Assembly: GCF_006714895.1 (NCBI RefSeq)
Contig: NZ_VFME01000001.1
Coordinates: 434,001 to 498,000 of the forward strand
Direction: 5' to 3'
Origin: Gramella sp. Hel_I_59
GTDB lineage: Bacteria > Bacteroidota > Bacteroidia > Flavobacteriales > Flavobacteriaceae
Length of the DNA: 64,000 nt
A program made the position numbers and the translations under genes. The notes under the pieces were generated by a model that was not told the DNA's origin, ran no database searches, and worked only from the letters and a program-made list of their open reading frames with translations. Positions 38,753 to 48,145 of this stretch are shown piece by piece. Every line of letters starts with the position of its first letter. Position 1 is the stretch's first letter.

Positions 38753-39919
38753 TTAGTAATTCATGATTTTGACGGTTTGTCCTTCTTTCACACTACGAGC
38801 ACCATCCTCAATGATTAGGTCACCATCTTTCAGGCCTTCCAATACTTCAATAGAATCTCCCTGAGATTTTCCGGTCTTAACGATTACTCTCTTAGCCACC
38901 GCTTTTTCGCCTTCAACCTGATCTAAAACATATAGGTACTGTTCTCCATCAGCATTTTCAGAAAGAATGTTTTGTGGGACCAGAATTGCGTTTTCACTGG
39001 TGTAATCGTTGATCTTTACTCTTGCTGTAAGGTTTGGTTTTATCTCTTTCTCCTTATTTGGAACATCGATCTCTGCAGTAAAGGTTCGGTTGTTGGGATT
39101 AATGTAACTACCTACTTGCTTTACCTTAGTGTCCACAGTTTTGCCAAGTACCGGGAAGGTTACTTCTACCGGTTTTCCCTGGGTTACATTGGAGATATAA
39201 TTTTCTGGTACATCAGTCTTGATATACATATCGTCAAGATTTACGATTCTGAGAATCTGTGTTTGACCAGGTGAAACGACATTTCCCTGCTCTGTGATGA
39301 TCTCATCAATGGTTCCTGAAAAAGGTGCGCTTACAACAGATTTTGAAAGCTGACTCTTCATTTGCTTTACAGCGTTTACCTGTCCTTCATAATTGGATTT
39401 TGCCTGTAAATATTCAATTTCGCTACCAATTTGCTGCTCCCAGAGACGCTTCTGTCTTTCAAAAGTAGTCTTGGCCAGGTCCAGCTGAATTTCCATTTGT
39501 GCAAGTTGCTGACTCAATCCACCATCATCGATCTTCGCTAGAGTCTGTCCTTTTGAAACTTTCTGACCTTCTTCTACATAGATCTTCTGAAGAATTCCGC
39601 CCATTTCAGCGTTTAGAACGACATTTTTTCTTGTTTCCACGCTTCCCTGTAGTTCAAGGAAATGATCGAAATGTTCAGCTTCCACAGCAAAGGAAGTTAC
39701 CAGAGGAATATTTCTCTCCGGGTTGATCTCCTTCAGCTTGGAATCAAGTTTTTTAATTTCAGTTTCCAGCTCAGACTGTTGAGCGGTAAGCTCATCTCTT
39801 TTCTTCTGAATAGTTTCTATGTCATTGCTTTCCAGAATTTCTTCCGTAGATTTTTCTGAACCACCACCACAGGCAGCTAGCAAAGTACTGAACGATAAAA
39901 TATATACTAGTTTTCTCAT
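38753..39919 (-). CDS. RND periplasmic adaptor subunit
   Basis: A 388-residue membrane-fusion protein, lipoprotein leader ending LLAACGGGSEK (Cys 17). A coiled-coil opens the mature part, then barrel-sandwich (lipoyl-like) segments VEEGQKVSKGQTLAKIDDGG and VSAPFSGTIDEIITEQGNVVSPGQ, then a beta-barrel domain. It links the inner-membrane RND pump to the TolC-like channel. It lies 6 bases before the RND gene. Confidence 0.94.
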   Translation of the reverse strand: MRKLVYILSFSTLLAACGGGSEKSTEEILESNDIETIQKKRDELTAQQSELETEIKKLDSKLKEINPERNIPLVTSFAVEAEHFDHFLELQGSVETRKNVVLNAEMGGILQKIYVEEGQKVSKGQTLAKIDDGGLSQQLAQMEIQLDLAKTTFERQKRLWEQQIGSEIEYLQAKSNYEGQVNAVKQMKSQLSKSVVSAPFSGTIDEIITEQGNVVSPGQTQILRIVNLDDMYIKTDVPENYISNVTQGKPVEVTFPVLGKTVDTKVKQVGSYINPNNRTFTAEIDVPNKEKEIKPNLTARVKINDYTSENAILVPQNILSENADGEQYLYVLDQVEGEKAVAKRVIVKTGKSQGDSIEVLEGLKDGDLIIEDGARSVKEGQTVKIMNY

Positions 39920-39934
39920 TTTCTGAAGTTGTTT

Positions 39935-41368
39935 CTAATTATCTGATGTATAAGTACGGGTGTCTAACAGGTTTTCCAGTTCCACTTTAGCAGTGATCAC
40001 CTGTAACATGGCTTGTAAATAGTTTTGCTGTGCAGTGTATAACTGTCGTTGCGCTTCACTAAGCTCGAAACTACTGGCGATCCCTTCGAAGAACTTGATC
40101 TGGTTCTTGTTTTCGATTCTTTCAGATAGTTCGAGGTTTTTAGTAGCATTCTTGTAATTATCAAGGCTAAACTGGTATTCACTTTTAGCACTGTTAATAT
40201 CACTTTTTACCTGGCTTTCGGTTTGTTCCAGATCAAGCATTGCCTGCTCATACTCAAGTTTTCGCTGCTGAGTTTTGGCACTTCGCATCCCGCTGCTGAA
40301 AATTGGTATATTAAGACTCACTCCTAATATGGACTGTCCAAAATATTCCTGATTTCCATTTAAAAAAGTAAAGTCATTACTAAAGCCCTGGTAACCATAA
40401 TTCACAAATGCGCTTAAGGTAGGGAGTGCTTTCGCCTGCTGAAGTTTTACCTGTATATCTGCGGCTTCTGCCGTATTCTTAGCGATACGATAATCGATAT
40501 TTTCTTCTACCGGAATTGTCTCAGATAATAAGGAAAGATCGAAATATTTAAGCGCCAGTTCGTTTAGATCATCGGTGGCAACTACATTTTTCTCTACCGG
40601 GATTCCAAGGCTTATGTTTAGCATATCATAGGCGATATCCAGCATTCTTCGGCTTCTGGCGAGATCATTTTCAAGGTTAAGCTTGGTAATTTCCAATTGC
40701 TCCACATCTTCCTGTTCCGTTAGACCGTTTTCAAAGATCTTCTGGGTATCATTGAAGTTCTTCTCAACATTACCGAGATTTTTCTCAAAGATTTCAACAC
40801 TTTCTTCCGCCAGTAAAACATTTCCGTAGGCATTGATAATACCTTTCTTGATCTCAAGATTTGTTTTGGTCTTGGCATTTTTGGAAATTTGAAGCAGCGT
40901 TTTTACAGATTGAATTCCTACTATATAAGAGCCATCGAAAATTAACTGATTCCAGGTTGCTGTAGCATTTACGCTTTGCTGAGTTCCAAACTGCACCGGT
41001 ATAAATCCTTCCGGAGAATTTACAGGCACCTCGTTTCTATTCACATTATCGAAGTATTGTTCGACAATGTTCACGGTACTTTGAGTGTTGTCAAATGCAC
41101 TTGCTGGAAGCAAGGTGACCGGTTGTTTCAGGAAGTTCTGGTAATCTATTCCAGCACTAATTTGCGGCAAACCCTGGGCGATAATCTCCCATTTTTGCTG
41201 AAGAGCGATCTCCACATCCTTTTGTGCTATTTGTGACTGGTAATTGTTTTCCAGTCCAAATTCTATCGCTTCCATAAGGGAAAACTGATAGGTCTGGATC
41301 GTATCCTGCTGCGAGAAACTTTGCAGGCTTAAGGCCAGCATAATTAAAATTGATATTCTACTTTTCAT
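39935..41368 (-). CDS. TolC family outer-membrane channel
   Basis: A 477-residue outer-membrane efflux protein with a signal peptide (ending SLQSFSQ). The body is two long coiled-coil hairpins with typical repeated internal segments (FSLMEAIEFGLENN and FENGLTEQEDVEQLEI). Its start overlaps the last 11 bases of the tetR gene, so translation may be coupled. Forms the exit duct for the RND pump. Confidence 0.94.
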   Translation of the reverse strand: MKSRISILIMLALSLQSFSQQDTIQTYQFSLMEAIEFGLENNYQSQIAQKDVEIALQQKWEIIAQGLPQISAGIDYQNFLKQPVTLLPASAFDNTQSTVNIVEQYFDNVNRNEVPVNSPEGFIPVQFGTQQSVNATATWNQLIFDGSYIVGIQSVKTLLQISKNAKTKTNLEIKKGIINAYGNVLLAEESVEIFEKNLGNVEKNFNDTQKIFENGLTEQEDVEQLEITKLNLENDLARSRRMLDIAYDMLNISLGIPVEKNVVATDDLNELALKYFDLSLLSETIPVEENIDYRIAKNTAEAADIQVKLQQAKALPTLSAFVNYGYQGFSNDFTFLNGNQEYFGQSILGVSLNIPIFSSGMRSAKTQQRKLEYEQAMLDLEQTESQVKSDINSAKSEYQFSLDNYKNATKNLELSERIENKNQIKFFEGIASSFELSEAQRQLYTAQQNYLQAMLQVITAKVELENLLDTRTYTSDN

Positions 41369-41963
41369 CTAACTCAATTAAATCTTCTAAAGTTTTTAAT
41401 CCTTTTGCGGTACATATTGCACGCAGATGGTATTCCAGGAAATGGTCCATCAAAGCCGGCTGAGAATACTTTTCAGGAGCGAATAGATCTGTATCCTTAA
41501 TTCCCATAAGCCCAACAAAATGTATACGGCTTATAAAATCCACGTTAATGTCCTTACGGTAATAACCACTTTCGATCCCGCGATTGAGGTTATCCTGCAT
41601 GCAGGTTTCCAAAAGTTCATACTGCTTGTCCTTAAGACTCTCATAGACTTTCGGATAATATTTTTGAAGCTGAAAATGAGGAGAGGTCTTTTCTCCTTTC
41701 AAATTCTGCGCGATATAATGTTTGATCTCGTAATTTTCCTTGATCGGATTCTGATTTTTATCCTGAATTGCGCCAATCCCGCAACCCATTGTCTGGATCA
41801 CCTGTAAACCTGCTGCTGCTACCAATTTGTTCTTGGTAGAAAAATGCGCGTAAATAGTTTTCTTAGAGATCCCGATACTTTCCGCAATGTCATCCATGGT
41901 TACACTTTTGAAACCATAGGATAGAAACATCTCTGCGGCACTATTTAAAATTTTCTCCCTCAC
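41358..41963 (-). CDS. TetR/AcrR family regulator of the efflux operon
   Basis: A TetR-type regulator with an N-terminal helix-turn-helix (residues about 1-50 of the corrected protein: NSAAEMFLSYGFKSVTMDDI, then IGISKKTIYAHFSTKNKL) and a C-terminal ligand-binding domain. The open frame extends to 42044, but the GTG at 41963 is preferred: it gives the family-typical start MREKILNSAAEMF (201 residues), and an exact promoter lies between the two candidate starts. As first gene of the pump operon it probably represses its own transcript and is released by a pump substrate. Confidence 0.88.
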   Translation of the reverse strand: MREKILNSAAEMFLSYGFKSVTMDDIAESIGISKKTIYAHFSTKNKLVAAAGLQVIQTMGCGIGAIQDKNQNPIKENYEIKHYIAQNLKGEKTSPHFQLQKYYPKVYESLKDKQYELLETCMQDNLNRGIESGYYRKDINVDFISRIHFVGLMGIKDTDLFAPEKYSQPALMDHFLEYHLRAICTAKGLKTLEDLIELDEK

Positions 41964-41980
41964 TTCATGTAAATTTGGTG

Positions 41981-42011
41981 CAAAAGTAAGTCTAGGAAAC
42001 TTTAGAAACAA
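41981..42011 (-). promoter_or_regulatory. promoter of the tetR-RND operon
   Basis: On the minus strand TTG (42011-42009), a 20-base spacer and TACTTTTG (41988-41981), both exact to the flavobacterial consensus. It ends 17 bases before the GTG start at 41963. Confidence 0.75.
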
Positions 42012-42021
42012 AAAAAGTTTC
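41996..42021. promoter_or_regulatory. palindrome, candidate TetR operator
   Basis: GAAACTTT (41996-42003), 10-base spacer, AAAGTTTC (42014-42021), 8-bp perfectly complementary arms. It covers the -33 element of the tetR-RND promoter (42009-42011), a typical place for an autorepressor site. Confidence 0.6.
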
Positions 42022-42055
42022 TTCAGTTTACGTTTATTTAACATTCGCTTAAAAT

Positions 42056-42084
42056 TTGAAATAGGCTCAATTATGGTATTTTAG
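42056..42084 (+). promoter_or_regulatory. candidate promoter of the polyprenyl synthetase gene
   Basis: TTG (42056-42058), 18-base spacer, TATTTTAG (42077-42084), one mismatch to TAnnTTTG; ends 17 bases before the ATG. Confidence 0.5.
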
Positions 42085-42101
42085 CGCAAAAATTTCAATA
42101 C

Positions 42102-43076
42102 ATGCTTACCATTGCGGAATACCGAGAGGCCATCGTCGATTATCTTCATCAAAAGATACAGGTCAAGGAACCGGTAAATCTTTACGAACCAATGGTTTAT
42201 ATTTTAGAGCAGGGAGGTAAACGTTTAAGACCTGTCCTTGTTCTAATGGCAGCTGAAATTTTTGACTGCAACCATAAAAAAGCCCTAGATGCCGCCCTGG
42301 CAATAGAGGTTTTTCATAATTTTTCTCTTGTTCATGATGATATTATGGACGATGCGCCGATTCGAAGAGGTAAGAAAACAGTGCATGAAAAATGGGATAT
42401 CAATACCGGAATACTTTCCGGAGATGCGATGCTTATTAATGCATACCAGTTATTCGAAAACTACGAAGGGGATGTGTTCAAAGAGCTATCAAAACTATTT
42501 ACTAAAACAGCTATTGAAGTTTGTGAAGGTCAGCAGTATGATATAGATTTTGAAACCCGCGATAACGTGAGTATCGAGGATTACCTATTAATGATAGAAT
42601 ACAAAACTGCAGTCCTGGTTGGTGCTTCCTTGCAAATGGGAGCTATTGTAGCTGAAACTCCGGCTGCATGCAAGTCGGCGATCTATCAGTACGGAAGATT
42701 ACTTGGTATTGCTTTTCAGCTTCAGGATGATTACCTGGATGCTTTTGGGGATCCCGCCACATTTGGAAAACAACCTGGTGGTGACATCATAGAAAACAAA
42801 AAGACATTTCTCTATTTAAAAAGTCTCGAGCTGGCAAGTCCCGGTGAAGCGAGGCAACTGGAGCACTTATATTCTATTAGTCCTATGGAAAATACTGGAA
42901 AGATCGAAGCAGTCAAAAACCTGTTTGAAAGCAGTGGTGCAGCCGAACTTACCAGAAAGGAAATCGAGAAGTATACAGACATGGCTTTCGAGGTACTGGA
43001 CAGGATAGATATGCCGGAAGAGAAGAAAAAACCATTGAAGAGTTTTGGTAAAATGCTTATGGAGAGACAGGTATAA
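42102..43076 (+). CDS. polyprenyl synthetase (trans-isoprenyl diphosphate synthase)
   Basis: A 324-residue head-to-tail prenyl elongase that adds isopentenyl diphosphate to allylic diphosphates. The first Asp-rich motif is HDDIMDDAPIRRG, and the second is DDYLDAFGD, with GGKRLRP at the IPP site. The chain length of product (GGPP or octaprenyl for menaquinone) cannot be told from sequence alone. Single gene with its own promoter, divergent from the efflux operon. Confidence 0.93.
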   Translation: MLTIAEYREAIVDYLHQKIQVKEPVNLYEPMVYILEQGGKRLRPVLVLMAAEIFDCNHKKALDAALAIEVFHNFSLVHDDIMDDAPIRRGKKTVHEKWDINTGILSGDAMLINAYQLFENYEGDVFKELSKLFTKTAIEVCEGQQYDIDFETRDNVSIEDYLLMIEYKTAVLVGASLQMGAIVAETPAACKSAIYQYGRLLGIAFQLQDDYLDAFGDPATFGKQPGGDIIENKKTFLYLKSLELASPGEARQLEHLYSISPMENTGKIEAVKNLFESSGAAELTRKEIEKYTDMAFEVLDRIDMPEEKKKPLKSFGKMLMERQV

Positions 43077-43202
43077 AGTAATTTACCTGCATTTTTCTTA
43101 GCAATCTACTTCCCAAATTATTGAATTTCAGAGGGTGTTAAAATTCTTATAATCTCATAGAGAATTATCATAATGCCTGCAAGCTGTTTTTTTTAAATAT
43201 TG

Positions 43203-43210
43203 TATTTTTG
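43203..43210 (+). promoter_or_regulatory. candidate -7 box of sucA
   Basis: TATTTTTG is an exact TAnnTTTG match about 41 bases before the sucA ATG. No TTG at a normal distance (a CTG is present). Confidence 0.4.
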
Positions 43211-43251
43211 CTAATGTTTTTAAGAACAAAAGAAACTGTTGTTTCAATTTT

Positions 43252-46023
43252 ATGGAAAAATTTTCATTTCTAAATGCCGCTCATACTGCATACTTCGCAG
43301 AACTTTACGATCAATATTTAAAATATCCTGATAGTGTAGAGCCCAGTTGGAGGGCTTTTTTTCAAGGATTCGACTTCGGAATGCAACAAGATGGCGTTTC
43401 TGAAGATGTATTGGACGAAGCCCCTGTAGATTTTTCAGAAGGTGAGATACCGACACACGTAGTTAAAGAATTTCAGGTAATTCGATTAATTGACGGCTAT
43501 CGTACCAGAGGGCATTTATTCACCAAAACAAACCCTGTAAGAGAACGTAGAAAATACGTTCCAACTCTTAATATAGAGAATTTCGGACTTGAGAAAAAAG
43601 ATCTGCAGACCAATTTTAATGCAGGGGATATTCTCGGGATTGGACCTTCAAGCCTCGAAGAGATCATCAAACATCTTGAACTGGTGTATTGTGATTCTAT
43701 TGGGATCGAGTATATGTATATTCGAAAACCTGAAGAGATTGAATGGATCCAGAATCGTTTGAATGTAAACGATAACCATCCCGATTTTGACGCTACTCGC
43801 AAGAAGCAGATCCTGAAGAAGCTCAACGAAGCGGTCTCTTTTGAAACCTTTTTACATACTAAATATGTTGGGCAGAAACGATTTTCACTGGAAGGTGGAG
43901 AAAGTCTGATTCCGGCATTAGATGCACTTATCGAAAAAGCTGCAGAATTTGGTGTGGAAGATTTTGTAATGGGAATGGCTCACCGTGGTCGTCTAAATAC
44001 CCTTACTAATATCTTCGGAAAGAACGCAAAAGATATCTTCAGTGAGTTTGATGGAAAGGATTACGAACAGGACATATTCGACGGCGACGTTAAATATCAC
44101 CTGGGCTGGACATCCTGTCGCACTACAGATAGTGGAAAAGATATCAATATCAATATAGCTCCTAACCCTTCTCACCTGGAAACCGTTGGCGCAGTGGTAG
44201 AAGGAATTTCCAGAGCAAAAATGGATCGAAGATATAATGGAGATAACTCCAAAATTTTACCGATCCTGGTTCATGGTGATGCTGCAATAGCAGGTCAGGG
44301 ACTTGTGTACGAATTAGTACAGATGGCTAACCTCGAAGGTTACCAGACAGGTGGAACCATACATATCGTAGTAAATAACCAGATTGGATTTACTACAAAT
44401 TACCTCGATGCGAGAAGTTCAACGTATTGTACAGATGTGGGAAAAGTAACTCTTTCACCCATTTTACATGTGAATGCAGATGATGCAGAGGCTGTTGTAC
44501 ACTCGATATTATTCGCTTTAGACTTTAGAATGAAGTTTAAAAGAGATGTATTTATAGATTTACTGGGTTACAGAAAATACGGTCATAATGAAGGTGATGA
44601 ACCGCGTTTTACTCAGCCTAAACTATATAAAGCAATATCAAAACACGAGAACGCCAGAGATATTTATGCTGAAAAGCTGAAAGAAAGTGGTGTAATCGAC
44701 GATAATTATCTTAAGAAGTTAGAAGAAGAGTACAAAGCTTCTCTTGAAGAGAAACTTGAAGATTCCAGAAAGGAAGAAACTACCCGCATCACTCCATTTA
44801 TGCAGGATGAATGGGAAGGTTTCGAGAATGTCCAGGAGGATGAGATGATGAAGGAAATCGATACGACCTTCGATCTTGAAAAACTTGACAAGGTTGCCAC
44901 GGCAGTTTCAGAATTACCGGAAGGCAAGAAGTTCATGAGAAAGATCAAGAAGATCATCGATGGACGAAAGCAAATGTACTTTGAAGATAATAAGCTGGAC
45001 TGGTCAATGGCCGAACATTTGGCTTATGGTTCTCTAATGACCGAAGGTTATAATATTAGAATTACCGGGCAGGATGTGGAACGTGGTACGTTTTCACACC
45101 GTCATGCGGTAGTGAAGGTTGAAGATAGTGAGGAAGAGATCATTCTTCATAATAATATAGAAGACAGGGATGGAGATTTCTTTATCTATAACTCCCTGTT
45201 ATCAGAATACGGAGTGGTTGGTTTTGATTATGGTTACGCCATGGCAAGCCCGACAACATTAACAATCTGGGAAGCACAATTTGGAGATTTCGTGAATGGT
45301 GCACAGATCATGATCGATCAGTATATTTCTGCTGCGGAAGATAAATGGAAACTTCAGAATGGTTTGGTGATGTTATTACCTCACGGTTATGAAGGTCAGG
45401 GAGCAGAGCACTCTTCAGGTAGAATGGAAAGATTCCTTCAGCTTTGTGCAAAGGATAATATGTACGTGGCAGATATTACGACTCCTGCGAACATGTTTCA
45501 TATGCTTCGGAAGCAAATGAAGGCGAAATTCAGAAAACCGTTGATCATTTTCACTCCAAAAAGTTTACTACGTCATTCTAAAGTAATCTCTACAAAAGAA
45601 GAATTTGCAAATGGTTCGTTCCAGCCAGTTCTGGATGATCCAGATGCAAAAGCAGATTCAGTAAAAAGCCTGGTATTCTGTACGGGTAAATTTTATTATG
45701 ACCTGCTGAAGTTTAAGGAGGAGAATGATCGCGATGATGTTGCCCTTGTGAGAATCGAACAGTTATTCCCACTACCGGTGAGCATCATGAAAGAAATGAT
45801 GAGCAAGTATAAGAATGCCGAAGATGTGGTTTGGGCACAGGAAGAGCCTAGAAACATGGGAGCATATGGACATATGTTGCTGCATTTCGAAGAAGCAAGA
45901 CAGTTTAGAGTATGTAGTCGTAAATTCTATGGTGCACCTGCTGCAGGTAGCTCGGTAAGATTTAAGAAGCGTCATGAAAAAGTGATTGCCAGCGTATTCG
46001 ACAAAGATTTAAAAGAAGATTAA
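43252..46023 (+). CDS. sucA: 2-oxoglutarate dehydrogenase E1 component
   Basis: The 923-residue thiamine-diphosphate-dependent E1 of the 2-oxoglutarate dehydrogenase complex (TCA cycle). It starts with the E1 N-terminal FLNAAHTAYFAELYDQYLK, then GMAHRGRLNTL, HGDAAIAGQGLVYEL (ThDP-Mg site) and the C-terminal transketolase part with ENGLVM-like QNGLVMLLPHGYEGQGAEHSS. It lies 48 bases before sucB, same operon. The partner E3 (lpd) is not in this window. Confidence 0.97.
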   Translation: MEKFSFLNAAHTAYFAELYDQYLKYPDSVEPSWRAFFQGFDFGMQQDGVSEDVLDEAPVDFSEGEIPTHVVKEFQVIRLIDGYRTRGHLFTKTNPVRERRKYVPTLNIENFGLEKKDLQTNFNAGDILGIGPSSLEEIIKHLELVYCDSIGIEYMYIRKPEEIEWIQNRLNVNDNHPDFDATRKKQILKKLNEAVSFETFLHTKYVGQKRFSLEGGESLIPALDALIEKAAEFGVEDFVMGMAHRGRLNTLTNIFGKNAKDIFSEFDGKDYEQDIFDGDVKYHLGWTSCRTTDSGKDININIAPNPSHLETVGAVVEGISRAKMDRRYNGDNSKILPILVHGDAAIAGQGLVYELVQMANLEGYQTGGTIHIVVNNQIGFTTNYLDARSSTYCTDVGKVTLSPILHVNADDAEAVVHSILFALDFRMKFKRDVFIDLLGYRKYGHNEGDEPRFTQPKLYKAISKHENARDIYAEKLKESGVIDDNYLKKLEEEYKASLEEKLEDSRKEETTRITPFMQDEWEGFENVQEDEMMKEIDTTFDLEKLDKVATAVSELPEGKKFMRKIKKIIDGRKQMYFEDNKLDWSMAEHLAYGSLMTEGYNIRITGQDVERGTFSHRHAVVKVEDSEEEIILHNNIEDRDGDFFIYNSLLSEYGVVGFDYGYAMASPTTLTIWEAQFGDFVNGAQIMIDQYISAAEDKWKLQNGLVMLLPHGYEGQGAEHSSGRMERFLQLCAKDNMYVADITTPANMFHMLRKQMKAKFRKPLIIFTPKSLLRHSKVISTKEEFANGSFQPVLDDPDAKADSVKSLVFCTGKFYYDLLKFKEENDRDDVALVRIEQLFPLPVSIMKEMMSKYKNAEDVVWAQEEPRNMGAYGHMLLHFEEARQFRVCSRKFYGAPAAGSSVRFKKRHEKVIASVFDKDLKED

Positions 46024-46071
46024 TAATAAGAACCAATTTCCTGATTTCAGGAACCAAAATAAATTACAATC

Positions 46072-47364
46072 ATGGCCTTAGAAATGAAAGTTCCTTCACC
46101 CGGCGAATCGATTACTGAAGTTGAAATAGCTCAGTGGTTAGTCGAAGATGGTGATTACGTTGAAAAAGATCAGGCAGTAGCCGAAGTGGATAGTGACAAA
46201 GCAACGCTGGAACTTCCTGCGGAAGCTAGCGGAATTATTACTTTGAAAGCTGAAGAAGGAGATGTGGTAGAAGTTGGAGAGGTAGTTTGTCTTATCGATA
46301 CCGATGCTGCAAAGCCTGGTAGTGATGACACGGATGATAGTGAAAGCAAAGACGACAAGTCTGCTGAAGCTGAAGAAATAGAGCGTCAGGAAAGTACAGA
46401 GGATAAAGAGGACAGTGATAAAGCAGCTGCTAAAACTGAAGAACCTTCAAAATCAAGTACTCCAAGCCAGAAGCAAGATGATACCTATGCAACTGGAACT
46501 CCTTCACCTGCAGCTAAGAAAATTCTCGACGAAAAGGGGATTGATAGTAAAGATGTGAAAGGTTCTGGAAGAGATGGTCGCGTAACTAAGGAAGACGCGG
46601 TAGAAGCCAAAGCTTCTATGGGATCTCCTGGAAAGGGAAGCAGAGGAGAAGAGCGTAAGAAAATGTCAATGTTCCGTAGGAAACTTGCGGAACGTCTGGT
46701 AAGCGCGAAGAATGATACAGCGATGCTGACTACTTTTAACGAAGTAGACATGTCTCCAATTTTTGCGCTAAGAAAGAAATATAAAGAAGAATTTAAGGAG
46801 AAGCATGGTGTGAGTCTTGGCTTTATGTCATTCTTTACACTGGCGGTGATCCGTGCGCTTGATGAATATCCAGCAGTAAACTCTATGATAGATGGAGATT
46901 ACCAGGTAAGCTACGATTTTAAAGATATTAGTATTGCGGTTTCTGGACCTAAAGGACTTACAGTTCCTGTAATTAGAAATGCTGAAAATCTTAGTTTCAG
47001 AGGGGTAGAATCTGAAGTGAAAAGACTTGCGATCAAAGCCAGAGATGGTAAGATTACTGTAGATGAAATGACAGGTGGTACTTTCACCATCACTAATGGT
47101 GGAGTATTTGGATCTATGTTATCAACTCCAATTATCAATCCACCACAATCTGCTATTCTTGGAATGCACAATATTGTAGAAAGACCTGTTGCAATAGATG
47201 GTCATGTGGAAATCAGACCAATTATGTACGTAGCATTGTCTTACGATCACAGGATCATTGATGGTAAAGAGTCTGTAGGATTCCTTGTAGCTGTTAAAGA
47301 AGCACTGGAAAATCCTGAAGAACTATTGATGGACGGAGATATTAAGAGATCACTGGAATTATAG
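46072..47364 (+). CDS. sucB: 2-oxoglutarate dehydrogenase E2, dihydrolipoyl succinyltransferase
   Basis: A 430-residue E2. One N-terminal lipoyl domain (lipoyl Lys in [14 protein letters not shown], about residue 43), a long Asp/Glu/Lys/Ser-rich flexible linker (about 80-140), an E1/E3-binding motif ([14 protein letters not shown]) and a C-terminal catalytic domain with [11 protein letters not shown] (His and Asp of the active site). Makes succinyl-CoA. Followed by a clear terminator. Confidence 0.96.
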   Translation: MALEMKVPSPGESITEVEIAQWLVEDGDYVEKDQAVAEVDSDKATLELPAEASGIITLKAEEGDVVEVGEVVCLIDTDAAKPGSDDTDDSESKDDKSAEAEEIERQESTEDKEDSDKAAAKTEEPSKSSTPSQKQDDTYATGTPSPAAKKILDEKGIDSKDVKGSGRDGRVTKEDAVEAKASMGSPGKGSRGEERKKMSMFRRKLAERLVSAKNDTAMLTTFNEVDMSPIFALRKKYKEEFKEKHGVSLGFMSFFTLAVIRALDEYPAVNSMIDGDYQVSYDFKDISIAVSGPKGLTVPVIRNAENLSFRGVESEVKRLAIKARDGKITVDEMTGGTFTITNGGVFGSMLSTPIINPPQSAILGMHNIVERPVAIDGHVEIRPIMYVALSYDHRIIDGKESVGFLVAVKEALENPEELLMDGDIKRSLEL

Positions 47365-47383
47365 TATCAATCTCCTGTAGAAA

Positions 47384-47416
47384 TAAAAAAAGGGTACGCG
47401 TTAGCGTACCCTTTTT
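47384..47416 (+). terminator. terminator of sucAB
   Basis: AAAAAGGGTACGC, loop GTTA, GCGTACCCTTTTT, with a perfect stem, ending the sucAB operon. Confidence 0.9.
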
Positions 47417-47428
47417 ACTTTAACGAAA

Positions 47429-47539
47429 TTAGAACAAAACTAACAACCTGAATATATTCAAGCCCAGCACGGCAACAACTAAAATTGTCATAATGTAAAA
47501 GACCAGTTGTGAAGATATTCGAAGTTTAATAACGTAAAG
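47429..47539 (-). CDS. possible tiny hydrophobic peptide
   Basis: Read on the minus strand, a frame ends at a TAA (47431-47429) after VVAVLGLNIFRLLVLF. The only in-frame ATG (47491) leaves 20 codons. The coding look extends further up (YVIKLRISSQLVFYI) to near 47539, but no standard start codon is present there. A TATATTTG box lies at 47566-47559. A membrane micropeptide is possible; support is weak. Confidence 0.3.
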   Translation of the reverse strand, partial: LYVIKLRISSQLVFYIMTILVVAVLGLNIFRLLVLF

Positions 47540-47558
47540 ATTATTGGTTAGATTACTT

Positions 47559-47566
47559 CAAATATA
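47559..47566 (-). promoter_or_regulatory. -7 box upstream of the tiny hydrophobic frame
   Basis: Minus strand TATATTTG, exact to TAnnTTTG. It lies about 20 bases upstream of where the hydrophobic frame begins to look coding. No well-spaced TTG. Confidence 0.3.
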
Positions 47567-47603
47567 GAACGATATCACTTTCAGAAAAAGGGTGTTTTTC
47601 CCC

Positions 47604-48038
47604 TTATTTTAAAAAAAGAGCCTTGCCTTTATAATCAATTACAGCTTTGCCTTTTTTTAGAATGTCGGCTCCTATGATTCCCTGTACCTTTTCAGCTTTA
47701 TGATTTTCGAGTGCCTCATTGACGTGTTTAAGGTCGAAAAGTACCAGGTCGATCTTTTTCTTTTTCCAGTCTCCTATCTGTACTATATTTTTTGCTGAAA
47801 CCTGGGTTAACATATTGGTAGCTCCAGCACCAGCCGCTTTAATATCACTATCTTCTGAAAGTAGATCAAAATGTTCGATCGCATCTATACCCACACAAGT
47901 GCTGGAAGCGCCAGTGTCCAGTATAAAATTACCTTCAATATCATTGATCTTCGCTTTTAGTTCGAAATGATTGGTTTTGGTGTATTTTAATTTGATACGA
48001 TGGTATCCATTTTCCTGAAGCAACTCTTTTAAAGACAT
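47604..48038 (-). CDS. retropepsin-like aspartic protease
   Basis: A small single-domain aspartic-protease-like protein. The active-site motif is FILDTGASST, and the C-terminal flap/Ile-Ile-Gly region is VQGIIGADIL. One copy of the motif per chain implies that it works as a dimer. The frame is open to 48095; the ATG at 48038 (144 residues) is preferred since a TATATTTG -7 box lies at 48057-48050. No signal peptide, so cytoplasmic. The substrate is unknown. Confidence 0.85.
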   Translation of the reverse strand: MSLKELLQENGYHRIKLKYTKTNHFELKAKINDIEGNFILDTGASSTCVGIDAIEHFDLLSEDSDIKAAGAGATNMLTQVSAKNIVQIGDWKKKKIDLVLFDLKHVNEALENHKAEKVQGIIGADILKKGKAVIDYKGKALFLK

Positions 48039-48049
48039 TCTTTTTTCCA

Positions 48050-48057
48050 CAAATATA
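48050..48057 (-). promoter_or_regulatory. -7 box of the aspartic protease gene
   Basis: Minus strand TATATTTG, exact to TAnnTTTG, 12 bases before the ATG at 48038; it excludes the longer open frame starting at 48095. No TTG at 17-23 bases. Confidence 0.4.
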
Positions 48058-48131
48058 TGATTCTTGAATATAGCGGGAAACTGAGAGACTTTCAATCACT
48101 ACTTAAATTCAGTTTTAGAAAAAATACATAC

Positions 48132-48139
48132 TATCTTTG
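48132..48139 (+). promoter_or_regulatory. -7 box of the FAD-dependent dehydrogenase gene
   Basis: TATCTTTG, exact to TAnnTTTG, seven bases before the ATG at 48146. It overlaps the alternative TTG start at 48137, which is therefore unlikely. Confidence 0.45.
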
Positions 48140-48145
48140 AGGTCT

